In this document: piece after piece, positions 16,706 to 24,039 of the stretch
Numbering within the stretch: the first letter of the stretch is position 1
How the letters are laid out: each line of letters begins with the position of its first letter
Assembly: GCA_024680815.1 (NCBI GenBank)
Contig: JAILBQ010000066.1
Location: 1 to 41,331, forward strand
Direction: 5' to 3'
Length of the DNA: 41,331 nt
Origin: Lachnospiraceae bacterium
GTDB taxonomy: Bacteria; Bacillota; Clostridia; Lachnospirales; Lachnospiraceae
Notes under the pieces: generated by a model
Database searches by the model: none
The model's input: the letters and a program-made list of their open reading frames with translations, nothing else
Told to the model about the DNA's origin: nothing
Made by a program: the position numbers and the translations under genes

Positions 16706-17441
16706 TGCTTTTGAAGGGCCTCTCGACCTCCTGCTGCATCTTATAAAAAAAAACAAGGTCGATATCTACGACATCCCGGTTGCCCTTATTACGGGACAGT
16801 ATATGGAATATCTGGACTCCATGGAAGATGCGGATATGGATATCATGAGCGATTTTCTCGTTATGGCCTCCACGCTTCTGGATATTAAAAGCCGGATGCT
16901 CCTGCCGAAAGAGAAGACGCCTGAGGGAGAGGAAATCGATCCCAGAGACGAGCTTGTAAACCAGCTTCTGGAATATAAAATCTACAAATATATGTCCTAC
17001 GAGTTAAAGGATATGCAGAGCGTGGCCTCAAAATCCGTGTTCAGGTGCGTGCCTCTTCCCGATGAGCTCAAAAACGCCGAACTTCCCATAGATTATGACG
17101 TTCTTATCGGGGATCGTTCCGTGCAGCTTTTAAAGGGCGCCTTCCACGAGCTCATGAAGCGGGCACAGGATAAAATAGACCCGATCCGCTCCAAATTCGG
17201 TCGCATAGAAAAGGAAGAGATCCGGATTGACGAAAAAATGGAGGAAATCCGGAGCTTCGCCGAAGCCCACGGGGAATTTACATTCCGGGAGCTTCTGGGA
17301 AATGCTTTTGAAAGGGCGGAGCTGGTGGTGACCTTCCTCTGTCTCCTGGAATATATACGCACGGGAGAATTCAGTGTTGTTCAGCGGGGTAAGGAAATAT
17401 ACATCACAGTCAATCCGGAATTCACGAAAGCGTCGGCTTAA
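16683..17441 (+). CDS. scpA: Segregation and condensation protein A
   Basis: A 252-residue kleisin that bridges SMC heads and binds ScpB in chromosome condensation. The N-terminal motif FEGPLDLLLHLI and KVDIYDIPVALITGQY are diagnostic; the C-terminal winged helix ends with FLCLLEYIRTG. ATG 16683 lies inside the end of the metallophosphoesterase gene. scpB follows after 17 bases. Confidence 0.96.
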   Translation: MPLEIRLDAFEGPLDLLLHLIKKNKVDIYDIPVALITGQYMEYLDSMEDADMDIMSDFLVMASTLLDIKSRMLLPKEKTPEGEEIDPRDELVNQLLEYKIYKYMSYELKDMQSVASKSVFRCVPLPDELKNAELPIDYDVLIGDRSVQLLKGAFHELMKRAQDKIDPIRSKFGRIEKEEIRIDEKMEEIRSFAEAHGEFTFRELLGNAFERAELVVTFLCLLEYIRTGEFSVVQRGKEIYITVNPEFTKASA

Positions 17442-17458
17442 GAAGGGTAAGAACGGGA

Positions 17459-18046
17459 ATGGAACAGGATAAACTGGAGGCGGTTATAGAGGCGGTGCTT
17501 TTTACGATGGGCTCTGCCGTGGAAATAAAAAGGCTTGCCGAAGTCACCGGGGAGGAAGAGGCCGCGGTGGAACAGGCCGTGGCGGGGCTTAAAAAGAAAT
17601 ATGAAAAGCGTAACAGCGGCCTGATGCTGATTATGCTGGAAAATGCCGTGCAGCTCTGTACAAAAAGCGAGCTTTTTGAATATCTGGTGAAGGTGGCCAG
17701 GGTTCCGAAAAATTATGTGCTTTCGGATACGGCCATAGAAACGCTTTCGATCATTGCTTATAAACAGCCGGTGACCAGACTTCAGATAGAGCATATCCGG
17801 GGGGTCGACTGTTCTCACGCGGTGAACCGCCTTCTGGAATACGGCCTTATTGAGGAGAGGGGACGGTTAAACGCTCCGGGGCGGCCGATTCTTTTCGGAA
17901 CCACGGAGCAGTTTCTGCGTTCTTTCGGTTTGAACAGCATTGAAGATCTCCCTCAGCTGGATTCCGCGGAAGTAGAGGATTTCAGGGCTCAGGCAGAGGC
18001 GGAAGCCAGCTCTGCTCTGGGAGAAACCTTAAATGTGGAGGTCTAA
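17459..18046 (+). CDS. scpB: Segregation and condensation protein B
   Basis: A 195-residue partner of ScpA with two winged helices. Recognisable segments are LEAVIEAVLFTMG at the start, ALSIIAYKQPVTR-like (ETLSIIAYKQPVTR), IRGVDCSHAVNRLLEYGLI and GRPILFGTTEQFL. It is the last gene of the rex-scp run; no clear T-tailed terminator follows. Confidence 0.96.
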   Translation: MEQDKLEAVIEAVLFTMGSAVEIKRLAEVTGEEEAAVEQAVAGLKKKYEKRNSGLMLIMLENAVQLCTKSELFEYLVKVARVPKNYVLSDTAIETLSIIAYKQPVTRLQIEHIRGVDCSHAVNRLLEYGLIEERGRLNAPGRPILFGTTEQFLRSFGLNSIEDLPQLDSAEVEDFRAQAEAEASSALGETLNVEV

Positions 18047-18114
18047 TCTGTTAAAATTCACCTCCGGATGTAAAACTTTTGAGGATGATTTTTATACTTA
18101 CATGGATTCAAGTA

Positions 18115-18144
18115 TTGCAAACTTCACTCAGTCGGTGTTATAAT
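18115..18144 (+). promoter_or_regulatory. Sigma-A promoter of the alanine-rich protein gene
   Basis: TTGCAA (18115-18120), an 18-base spacer and a perfect TATAAT (18139-18144). The leader is about 75 bases and contains GGTAC/GTACC, a possible weak hairpin. Confidence 0.75.
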
Positions 18145-18226
18145 GCGTGGAGAGTTGGTACCTGAAGATAAAAGAGTACCGTCTTTGGTAGATAAAATCC
18201 AATCGATGAAAGGGGAAGAGTAAGTT

Positions 18227-19708
18227 ATGAGACGTCTGACGAGTAACGGGAAAGTCAACAAGGCCATCGCAGCAGTTATTGTTGCTGCTATGACGGCAAA
18301 TCTGCCTTTGGCGGGTGTCGGTATGGTTACCGCGTTTGCGAAGACTGCTGAAGAAGAAGCCGCTGACGCTGCTGCCGAAGCTGCCGAGAAGGCAAGGGAA
18401 GAGGCTGACGAGGCCAAGAAGAAGGCTCAGGAAGATGCGGATAAAGCCGCCAAGGAAGCTGCCGAAGCTGCAGAGGATGCACGCAAGGCTGCCGAGAAGG
18501 CTGCGGAAGATGCCCGTGAAGCTGCCGACAAGGCTGCAAAGAAGGCACAGAAGGATGCTGACGAGAAGGCTAAAAAGGAAGCCGAGAAGGCTGCCAAGGC
18601 CGCTGAAGATTTAGACAAGGCCGCAAAGAAGATCGCAAAGGATGAGGCTGACAAGATCGAGAAGATCGCGAAGGCTGAGGCCAAGGCTATTGAGGATGCC
18701 CAGAAGAAGGCCGATGACGAGGCCGAGAAGGCTGCCGAGGCCGCCAAGAAGGCAAATGAAGCTGCCGAGAAGGCTGCGAAGGATGCCGCCGAGGCTGCCG
18801 AGAAGATCGCGAAGAAGGCTGATGAGGACGCCGATAAGGCTGCCGAGAAGGCCGACAAGATCGCGAAGGACGCTGCCGAAGCCGCCAAGAAGGCTGCCGA
18901 GGATGCTGCGAAGGCTGCCGACGACAAGGCCAAGGATCTTGATAAGCTCATCGACAAGGCTAATGACGCTGTTGATGATGCAGCCAAGGATTTAAAGGAT
19001 GCCAAGGATGACAAGGAAGCAAAGAAGGTCATTGAGGATCTTGAGAAGAAGCTTGAAGATGCAAAGAAGGCTGCTGAAGATACAAAGAAGAAGGTAGAGC
19101 AGGACAAGGCTGAGGCTTACAAGCTTGCTGACAAGAAGGCAAGGGATGCCGCCATTGACGCTGCCGACAAGACAAAGAAGGCTTTCGAGGATGCGAAGGA
19201 AGTCGCGAACCTTGCCGATGCCACAAAGCGCAGAGCCAATGCTGATGCTGCTGATGCTTCCCTTAGAGCTTTAAAGGAAGCCAATGACAAGATTCTTGCC
19301 GCCAACGATGCTGCGAAGAGAGCTGCCAATGATGCCAGCCAGTTCGCAATCGACGCTGCCAAGAGAGCTGCTAATGCCGCTGTTGAGCATAATGATCATG
19401 CCGCAAAGGCTGCAAGAGAAGCTGCCGAAGCTTCCAAGCTGGCTGCTGATCAGGCTGACAAGGCCGCCAGGGATGCTGCCGAAGCCGCAGCGCTTGTTGC
19501 AAAGCAGTCCGCCGACAGGATTGCCGATGCTGATGCTCTTATGAGAAAGACCATTGCCAACGCGAACGATGCTGCCGCAAAGAAGGCCGTCGAGGCTCAG
19601 AATGCTGCCAATCTTACGATTGAAGCTGCCGAGAAGAAGGTTCGTGAAGCCAATGAGGCTTATCAGCTTGCTTATGACAGGTGGATGAGAATCACCAACA
19701 AGAAATAA
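18227..19708 (+). CDS. Secreted alanine-rich alpha-helical rod protein
   Basis: A 493-residue protein. A Sec signal peptide (basic start, hydrophobic core, AFA cleavage site after residue 38) precedes a mature chain made almost wholly of Ala, Lys, Glu, Asp and Arg. I see no Pro, Gly or Cys in it. Ala recurs at 4-3 and 4-4-3 spacing (heptad and hendecad), which predicts a long Ala-core coiled coil like TolA or LEA rods. There is no LPXTG or lipobox, so it is probably released or bound by charge. Function is unknown. It has a strong promoter and terminator and looks monocistronic. GAAAGGGGAAGAG precedes ATG. Confidence 0.88.
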   Translation: MRRLTSNGKVNKAIAAVIVAAMTANLPLAGVGMVTAFAKTAEEEAADAAAEAAEKAREEADEAKKKAQEDADKAAKEAAEAAEDARKAAEKAAEDAREAADKAAKKAQKDADEKAKKEAEKAAKAAEDLDKAAKKIAKDEADKIEKIAKAEAKAIEDAQKKADDEAEKAAEAAKKANEAAEKAAKDAAEAAEKIAKKADEDADKAAEKADKIAKDAAEAAKKAAEDAAKAADDKAKDLDKLIDKANDAVDDAAKDLKDAKDDKEAKKVIEDLEKKLEDAKKAAEDTKKKVEQDKAEAYKLADKKARDAAIDAADKTKKAFEDAKEVANLADATKRRANADAADASLRALKEANDKILAANDAAKRAANDASQFAIDAAKRAANAAVEHNDHAAKAAREAAEASKLAADQADKAARDAAEAAALVAKQSADRIADADALMRKTIANANDAAAKKAVEAQNAANLTIEAAEKKVREANEAYQLAYDRWMRITNKK

Positions 19709-19730
19709 AGCTGAGAATAAAAAAGTTTTT

Positions 19731-19766
19731 AAAACCGCCGGGTTCATAGAGAGCCCGGCGGTTTTT
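19731..19766 (+). terminator. Rho-independent terminator of the alanine-rich protein gene
   Basis: AAAACCGCCGGG (19731-19742) pairs perfectly with CCCGGCGGTTTT (19754-19765) across an 11-base loop. The T-run is part of the 3' arm. Confidence 0.93.
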
Positions 19767-19784
19767 ATGTCCGGTAAAAATTCT

Positions 19785-19814
19785 TTGATATAATAACCTT
19801 CTTTGTGATATAAT
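19785..19814 (+). promoter_or_regulatory. Promoter of the sodium-pump decarboxylase cluster
   Basis: TTGATA (19785-19790), an 18-base spacer and TATAAT (19809-19814). The -35 box overlaps a second GATATAATA, so an alternative upstream start is possible. The leader is about 90 bases. Confidence 0.7.
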
Positions 19815-19880
19815 ATTTACCGTGCAAAATTTCGGACTGAAGAATAAGCCCGAATTAATATGGGAATGAACAAGAGAAAG

Positions 19881-19899
19881 GCCGCACAGGACTGGCGGC
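19881..19899 (+). promoter_or_regulatory. Hairpin immediately before the carboxyltransferase ribosome binding site
   Basis: GCCGC and GCGGC form a 5-bp stem around a 9-base loop containing GGACTG. AGAAAGGAAAAG and ATG 19913 follow. It shares ACTGG...CGGCAGAAAGG with the aldo/keto reductase leader. Confidence 0.5.
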
Positions 19900-19912
19900 A
19901 GAAAGGAAAAGA

Positions 19913-21349
19913 ATGAGTAATTTGACAACGAGCCCTGCGGGCAGAAGGATCCTTGCTCTGCTCGATGAGAACAGCTTCGTGGAAATCGGTGCCGAGGTAA
20001 GAGCCCGCAGCACGGATTTTACGGTTGATCAGGGCGAGAGCAAACCCGGTGACGGCGTGATAACGGGATATGGCTCGATCGAGGGAGCGCTGGTCTATGT
20101 GTTCAGCCAGGACAGTTCCGCTTTCGGAGGTTCTGTTGGCGAGATGCATGCGCGCAAAATCACGCGGCTGTACGAACTGGCTATGAAAACCGGAGCGCCG
20201 GTTATCGCCCTTCTGGATTCAACCGGAATACGTATCAACGAATCCACCGACGCGTTGTTCGCGTTGGGATCTGTTTACGCCTCTCAGGCTGATTTAAGCG
20301 GTGTGGCTCCTCAGATTGCCGCAGTTTTCGGAGAATGCGGCGGCGGGCTTTCACTGATTGCCGCCAATGCTGATTTCACTTTTATGGAGAGCGCAAAAGG
20401 AAAGCTTTTTGTATCTTCTCCGGATTCCATCGAGGGAAATTACGAAGAAAAGCTGGATACCTCTTCAGCCTCCTACCAGGCGGAGTGGGGCTCGGTGGAT
20501 GTTGTGGCCGAGGGAGAGGATGCTCTTATTGCAAAGATTCGTGAACTGATTCCTTTCCTTCCCTCCAATTTTGAGACTGAAGCCTATAACGGAGACGCTT
20601 CTGACGACCTTAACAGAATTTCCGCCGATATGTCCTCCTGTGCGAAGGATACGGTTCTGGCTTTACAGCGTATAGCTGACGACAACGTCTTTTATGAGCT
20701 TGGAAACGCTTACGCGAAAAGCATGGTGACCGGCTTTATCCGCCTTAACGGAGCAACCGTGGGAGCGATTGCCAATCGCGGCGCGATAACAAAGGAAGAC
20801 GGAAAAACAGAGGACTTAAAGCAGGTACTTACGGTTCACGGCGCCCAAAAGGCGGCTGATTTCGTGAACTTCTGCGACGCCTTCAATATTCCGATTCTGA
20901 CCCTTACAAATGTGAACGGCTTCTGCAACTGCCCCGGCAATCCGAAGCACATGAGCCAGGCCGCGTCCAGACTGCTCATGGCCTTTGCCGGCGCCACCGT
21001 GCCGCGGGTTAACGTGATTGTCGGAGAGGCGTTCACCTCCGCTGCGCTTCTTATGAACTCCAAGTCTACAGGTTCGGATTATACCTATGCCTGGAGCGGA
21101 GCGAAGATTGGAGCCATTGACGGAAAGCACGCGGCGGATATCCTGTTTGACGGGAAAGATGCTTCCGAGAAGAAGGAAAAAGCGGCTGCCTATGACGAGC
21201 TTCAGGCCAGCAGTGCAAGTGCCGCGGCCAGAGGCTATGTGGATACCATTATTGACCCTGCCGAAACCAGGAAATATGTGGTGGGAGCCTTTGAGATGCT
21301 TTTCAGCAAGGATATAGCAGCACCCGATAAAAAGCACGGAACTCACTGA
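19913..21349 (+). CDS. Acyl-CoA carboxyltransferase subunit (12S/MmdA-like)
   Basis: A 478-residue biotin-dependent carboxyltransferase with two crotonase-like halves. Conserved segments: GDGVITGYGSIEG, FGGSVGEMHARKI, GECGGGLS, and in the C-terminal half VTGFIRLNGATVGAIANRG and FCNCPGNP. It moves CO2 between biotin and an acyl-CoA (methylmalonyl, malonyl, glutaconyl or acetyl are possible). It is slightly shorter than MmdA at the N-terminus. First gene of the Na+ pump cluster; the partners OadG, biotin carrier and OadB follow directly. The acyl-CoA substrate cannot be set from sequence. Confidence 0.9.
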   Translation: MSNLTTSPAGRRILALLDENSFVEIGAEVRARSTDFTVDQGESKPGDGVITGYGSIEGALVYVFSQDSSAFGGSVGEMHARKITRLYELAMKTGAPVIALLDSTGIRINESTDALFALGSVYASQADLSGVAPQIAAVFGECGGGLSLIAANADFTFMESAKGKLFVSSPDSIEGNYEEKLDTSSASYQAEWGSVDVVAEGEDALIAKIRELIPFLPSNFETEAYNGDASDDLNRISADMSSCAKDTVLALQRIADDNVFYELGNAYAKSMVTGFIRLNGATVGAIANRGAITKEDGKTEDLKQVLTVHGAQKAADFVNFCDAFNIPILTLTNVNGFCNCPGNPKHMSQAASRLLMAFAGATVPRVNVIVGEAFTSAALLMNSKSTGSDYTYAWSGAKIGAIDGKHAADILFDGKDASEKKEKAAAYDELQASSASAAARGYVDTIIDPAETRKYVVGAFEMLFSKDIAAPDKKHGTH

Positions 21350-21366
21350 GGAAAGGAAGAGAGCGA

Positions 21367-22191
21367 ATGAACACAAAATTAGCGAAAAAATTCGCCGTCC
21401 TGCCGATCCTTCTGCTGAGTTTGATGCTTGTTTTCGGCTGCGGAAAAGAGGCTGAGGTTCTCGAATTTGATCCCGCTACGGTAGGGGCAGTGGCCAGTTC
21501 GGCTATTTCCGTCTTCCAGTCGGTTCCTCCGGAAAATTATGAGGCAATACAGAAGTTTGACGAGGAGGATCTGACGGGGGTAACGGATATGCTTGCCACC
21601 CGGGGTCTTAAAATTTCGAATGATGCCTTTGCGAACGGCTTTAATTCCTATGTCAGCGCCGTAGGGGAAATGGGAAATTTCACAAGTATTTCCGAGCCGA
21701 CGGATATTACCGCCACGGCTACGGATATAACGGCCCTGCTGGAAATTACGGGAACTAATGACGGTCCTGGCGGCTCGCCCAGAACCTGTACGGCTGAAAT
21801 CATTCTGTCGAAAAATCTGACCGTGAAAAACGTGGCCTTCAATATCGACCGTACAACCGGGGAAAAGCTTGCAAACGCCGGACTTAATACGCTTCTGGGG
21901 ATGGGCACGACTTTTTCGATATTGATTTTAATCAGCATCGTGATCTGGGCGCTGTCCTTTATTCCCAAGATTCTTAGCGGCGAATCAAAGCAGAAGCCCC
22001 AGACCGAAAGCCCTGTGGACAAGACAATCGATCAGATCATTTCCAGGGAAGAGCAGGAAAAGGAAGAAAAAAGTGACAATGATGAGCTTATCGCCGTTAT
22101 TGCTGCGGCCATCGCCGCCTATGAAAGCGAGGCGACGGGAAGAGCCGTTTCTCCTGACACTTTCATTGTCAGATCCTTAAAGAAACACTGA
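21367..22191 (+). CDS. Lipoprotein-OadG fusion, gamma subunit of the Na+ pump
   Basis: A 274-residue protein. A lipoprotein signal (hydrophobic run ending VFGC, lipidated C25) precedes an extracytoplasmic domain of about 150 residues with no recognised function. It is followed by one membrane helix (TFSILILISIVIWALSFI) and a short cytoplasmic tail with ELIAVIAAAIAAYE, the OadG/gamma-subunit signature. Classical OadG is under 100 residues, with only the helix and tail; the extra outer domain is unusual. It should assemble the carboxyltransferase with membrane OadB. It sits between the carboxyltransferase and biotin carrier genes. Confidence 0.85.
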   Translation: MNTKLAKKFAVLPILLLSLMLVFGCGKEAEVLEFDPATVGAVASSAISVFQSVPPENYEAIQKFDEEDLTGVTDMLATRGLKISNDAFANGFNSYVSAVGEMGNFTSISEPTDITATATDITALLEITGTNDGPGGSPRTCTAEIILSKNLTVKNVAFNIDRTTGEKLANAGLNTLLGMGTTFSILILISIVIWALSFIPKILSGESKQKPQTESPVDKTIDQIISREEQEKEEKSDNDELIAVIAAAIAAYESEATGRAVSPDTFIVRSLKKH

Positions 22192-22218
22192 TAAAGCATT
22201 TATTTTTGGAGGAAAAAG

Positions 22219-22602
22219 ATGAAAAACTATACCATCACAGTTAACGGAACAGCTTATGATGTCACTGTAGAGGATAAGGGCGGCACGGCAGGTTCTGCTG
22301 GAAGTGCTCCTGCTGCGTCCAGGCCTGCTTCCGCGCCCGCTGCGGCCCCTGCGGCTGCCCCGGCTCCCGCTGCAAAGACCGGTGCCGGAAGTATTCGGAT
22401 TGAAGCCGGTGCGGCCGGAAAGGTCTTCAAGATCGACACCACCGTCGGGCAGGCCGTGAAGAAGGGCGATACGGTTGTGACCATCGAGGCCATGAAGATG
22501 GAGATTCCCGTTGTGGCGCCTCAGGACGGCACAGTGGCTTCCATTGACTGCTCAGTGGGCGATCCCTGTGAGGCGGGAGCGCTGTTAGCCACCCTGAACT
22601 GA
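22219..22602 (+). CDS. Biotin carboxyl carrier protein of the Na+ pump
   Basis: A 127-residue protein. A short N-terminal beta segment (YTITVNGTAYDVTVED) is followed by an Ala/Pro linker (about 27-55) and a biotinyl domain with EAMKM; the biotinylated lysine is K93. The flexible linker lets the biotin arm swing between the carboxyltransferases and OadB, as in 1.3S, GcdC and MmdC. A strong GGAGG precedes ATG. Confidence 0.95.
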   Translation: MKNYTITVNGTAYDVTVEDKGGTAGSAGSAPAASRPASAPAAAPAAAPAPAAKTGAGSIRIEAGAAGKVFKIDTTVGQAVKKGDTVVTIEAMKMEIPVVAPQDGTVASIDCSVGDPCEAGALLATLN

Positions 22603-22634
22603 CGTTTATCGTCATAAACAGTTAAGGAGAAACT

Positions 22635-23759
22635 ATGGACTATATATCAAATACATTAAGCAATCTTCTGGGGCAGTCGGCGTTTGTCAACATCAGCTTC
22701 GGAAATATCGTGATGATAGTCATCGCCTGCGTGTTCCTCTTCCTAGCCATTGTTAAGGAATATGAACCGCTCCTTCTGGTGCCGATCGCGTTCGGGATGC
22801 TTTTAGTCAATATCTATCCGGACATCATGTCTGAAGGGGGTCTGTTTCATTTCTTCTTCAAGCTGGATGAGTGGGCGATATTGCCGTGCCTCATTTTTAT
22901 GGGTGTCGGAGCAATGACGGATTTCGGTCCGCTTATTGCCAACCCGAAGAGCTTTCTTCTGGGAGCGGCCGCGCAGTTCGGAATTTTTGCGGCATATTTC
23001 GGAGCGATCTGGCTCGGCTTTAACGATAAGGCTGCAGCAGCCATCTCCATCATCGGCGGAGCGGACGGACCTACTTCGATTTTCCTTGCAAACAAGCTTT
23101 CGCAGCAGTCCCTTTTAGGACCTATCGCTGTCGCGGCATATTCCTATATGTCCCTGGTTCCGATCATCCAGCCGCCAATCATGAAGCTCATGACCACTGA
23201 GCGGGAGCGTAAGATCAAGATGGAGCAGCTCAGGCCTGTCACAAAGCTGGAGCGTATTCTTTTCCCCATCGTTGTTACGATCGTGGTTACGATGATCCTT
23301 CCGACCACAGCGCCCCTTATCGGTATGCTGATGCTCGGAAATCTCTTCAGGGAGTGCGGTGTTGTGCGCCAGCTGCAGGAAACGGCCAGCAACGCCCTTA
23401 TGTATATCGTGGTTATCCTCTTAGGCACCTCCGTAGGAGCAACGACCAGTGCTGAAGCTTTCTTAAACTGGAGCACAATAAAGATTGTTATCCTGGGCCT
23501 TGTAGCCTTTGCTTTCGGAACTATGGCCGGCTGTCTTGTAGGTAAACTCATGTGTGTGCTTTCAGGGTATAAGATCAATCCGCTCATCGGCTCAGCCGGT
23601 GTTTCGGCAGTACCTATGGCGGCCCGTGTTTCCCAGAAGGTCGGCGCGGAAACCGATCCCACCAACTTCCTTCTGATGCACGCAATGGGACCCAACGTGG
23701 CCGGAGTTATCGGAACCGCCGTTGTGGCCGGAACATTTATGGCGATCTTCGGAGTCTAG
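22635..23759 (+). CDS. Na+-translocating decarboxylase beta subunit (OadB/MmdB/GcdB family)
   Basis: A 374-residue integral membrane protein with about nine hydrophobic segments. The functional GGADGPTSIF motif is present with D144, matching the essential Asp of Klebsiella OadB. It decarboxylates carboxybiotin and exports Na+. A second conserved block near the C-terminus has GVSAVPMAAR and MGPNVAGVIG. AAGGAGAAA precedes ATG 22635. The spacer after it holds a hairpin and repeats before the 5S-type gene. Confidence 0.96.
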   Translation: MDYISNTLSNLLGQSAFVNISFGNIVMIVIACVFLFLAIVKEYEPLLLVPIAFGMLLVNIYPDIMSEGGLFHFFFKLDEWAILPCLIFMGVGAMTDFGPLIANPKSFLLGAAAQFGIFAAYFGAIWLGFNDKAAAAISIIGGADGPTSIFLANKLSQQSLLGPIAVAAYSYMSLVPIIQPPIMKLMTTERERKIKMEQLRPVTKLERILFPIVVTIVVTMILPTTAPLIGMLMLGNLFRECGVVRQLQETASNALMYIVVILLGTSVGATTSAEAFLNWSTIKIVILGLVAFAFGTMAGCLVGKLMCVLSGYKINPLIGSAGVSAVPMAARVSQKVGAETDPTNFLLMHAMGPNVAGVIGTAVVAGTFMAIFGV

Positions 23760-23763
23760 TGAG

Positions 23764-23789
23764 GAAAATGTGCCCTTTGGCACATTTTC
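23764..23789 (+). other. Perfect 11-bp hairpin after the OadB gene
   Basis: GAAAATGTGCC (23764-23774) pairs perfectly with GGCACATTTTC (23779-23789) over a CTTT loop, starting 4 bases after the stop. There is no free T-run after the stem, so it may be an RNA-stability or processing hairpin or a partial terminator, lowering expression of downstream genes. Confidence 0.8.
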
Positions 23790-23816
23790 GGGCGCGCTTA
23801 TGAATGCTATGCATGA

Positions 23817-24006
23817 ATGCGCCCCGTACGTGCAGTATAAGGCGAATGCCGCTGCGACCGAAATGGAGCGAAGCGGAATTGAGGTGCAGGAGCACGGCGA
23901 ACGAGGAGATAATAAGAAAGATGAGCAAATGCGCCCCGTACGTGCAGTATAAGGCGAACGCCGCTGCGACCAAGAGATGGAATCGAGGTGCAGGAGCACG
24001 GCGAAC
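23817..24006. repeat. Two direct repeats in the OadB to 5S-carboxyltransferase spacer
   Basis: Copy 1 spans 23817-23902 and copy 2 spans 23929-24006. A 43-base block (23817-23859 and 23929-23971) matches with one mismatch, and a 22-base block (23881-23902 and 23985-24006) is identical. The middles differ by an 8-base length difference. The 22-base block contains a small GTGC-AGGA-GCAC hairpin. The spacer is 280 bases inside a probable operon. It probably represents a dispersed repeat family inserted in tandem (inference). Confidence 0.85.
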
Positions 24007-24039
24007 TGAATTAATTAAATGAAAAAAGGAGATACTATT

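Noticed and set aside
18038-18067. GGAGGT/ACCTCC dyad at the end of scpB as a terminator
   Set aside because: The stem is short, the loop is long, and no T-run follows.
18427-19107. 226-residue minus-strand frame opposite the alanine rod
   Set aside because: It is a by-product of GCN/AAG/GAG codon bias: only Ala/Ser/Phe-rich low-complexity output and no start signals.
23817-24006. CRISPR array
   Set aside because: Only two copies, the units are too long and carry two unequal blocks, and no cas genes are present.
23722-24022. Small plus- and minus-strand frames across the OadB to 5S-type spacer
   Set aside because: They read the repeats in different frames in the two copies, so the protein frame is not conserved; the DNA repeat is the better explanation.
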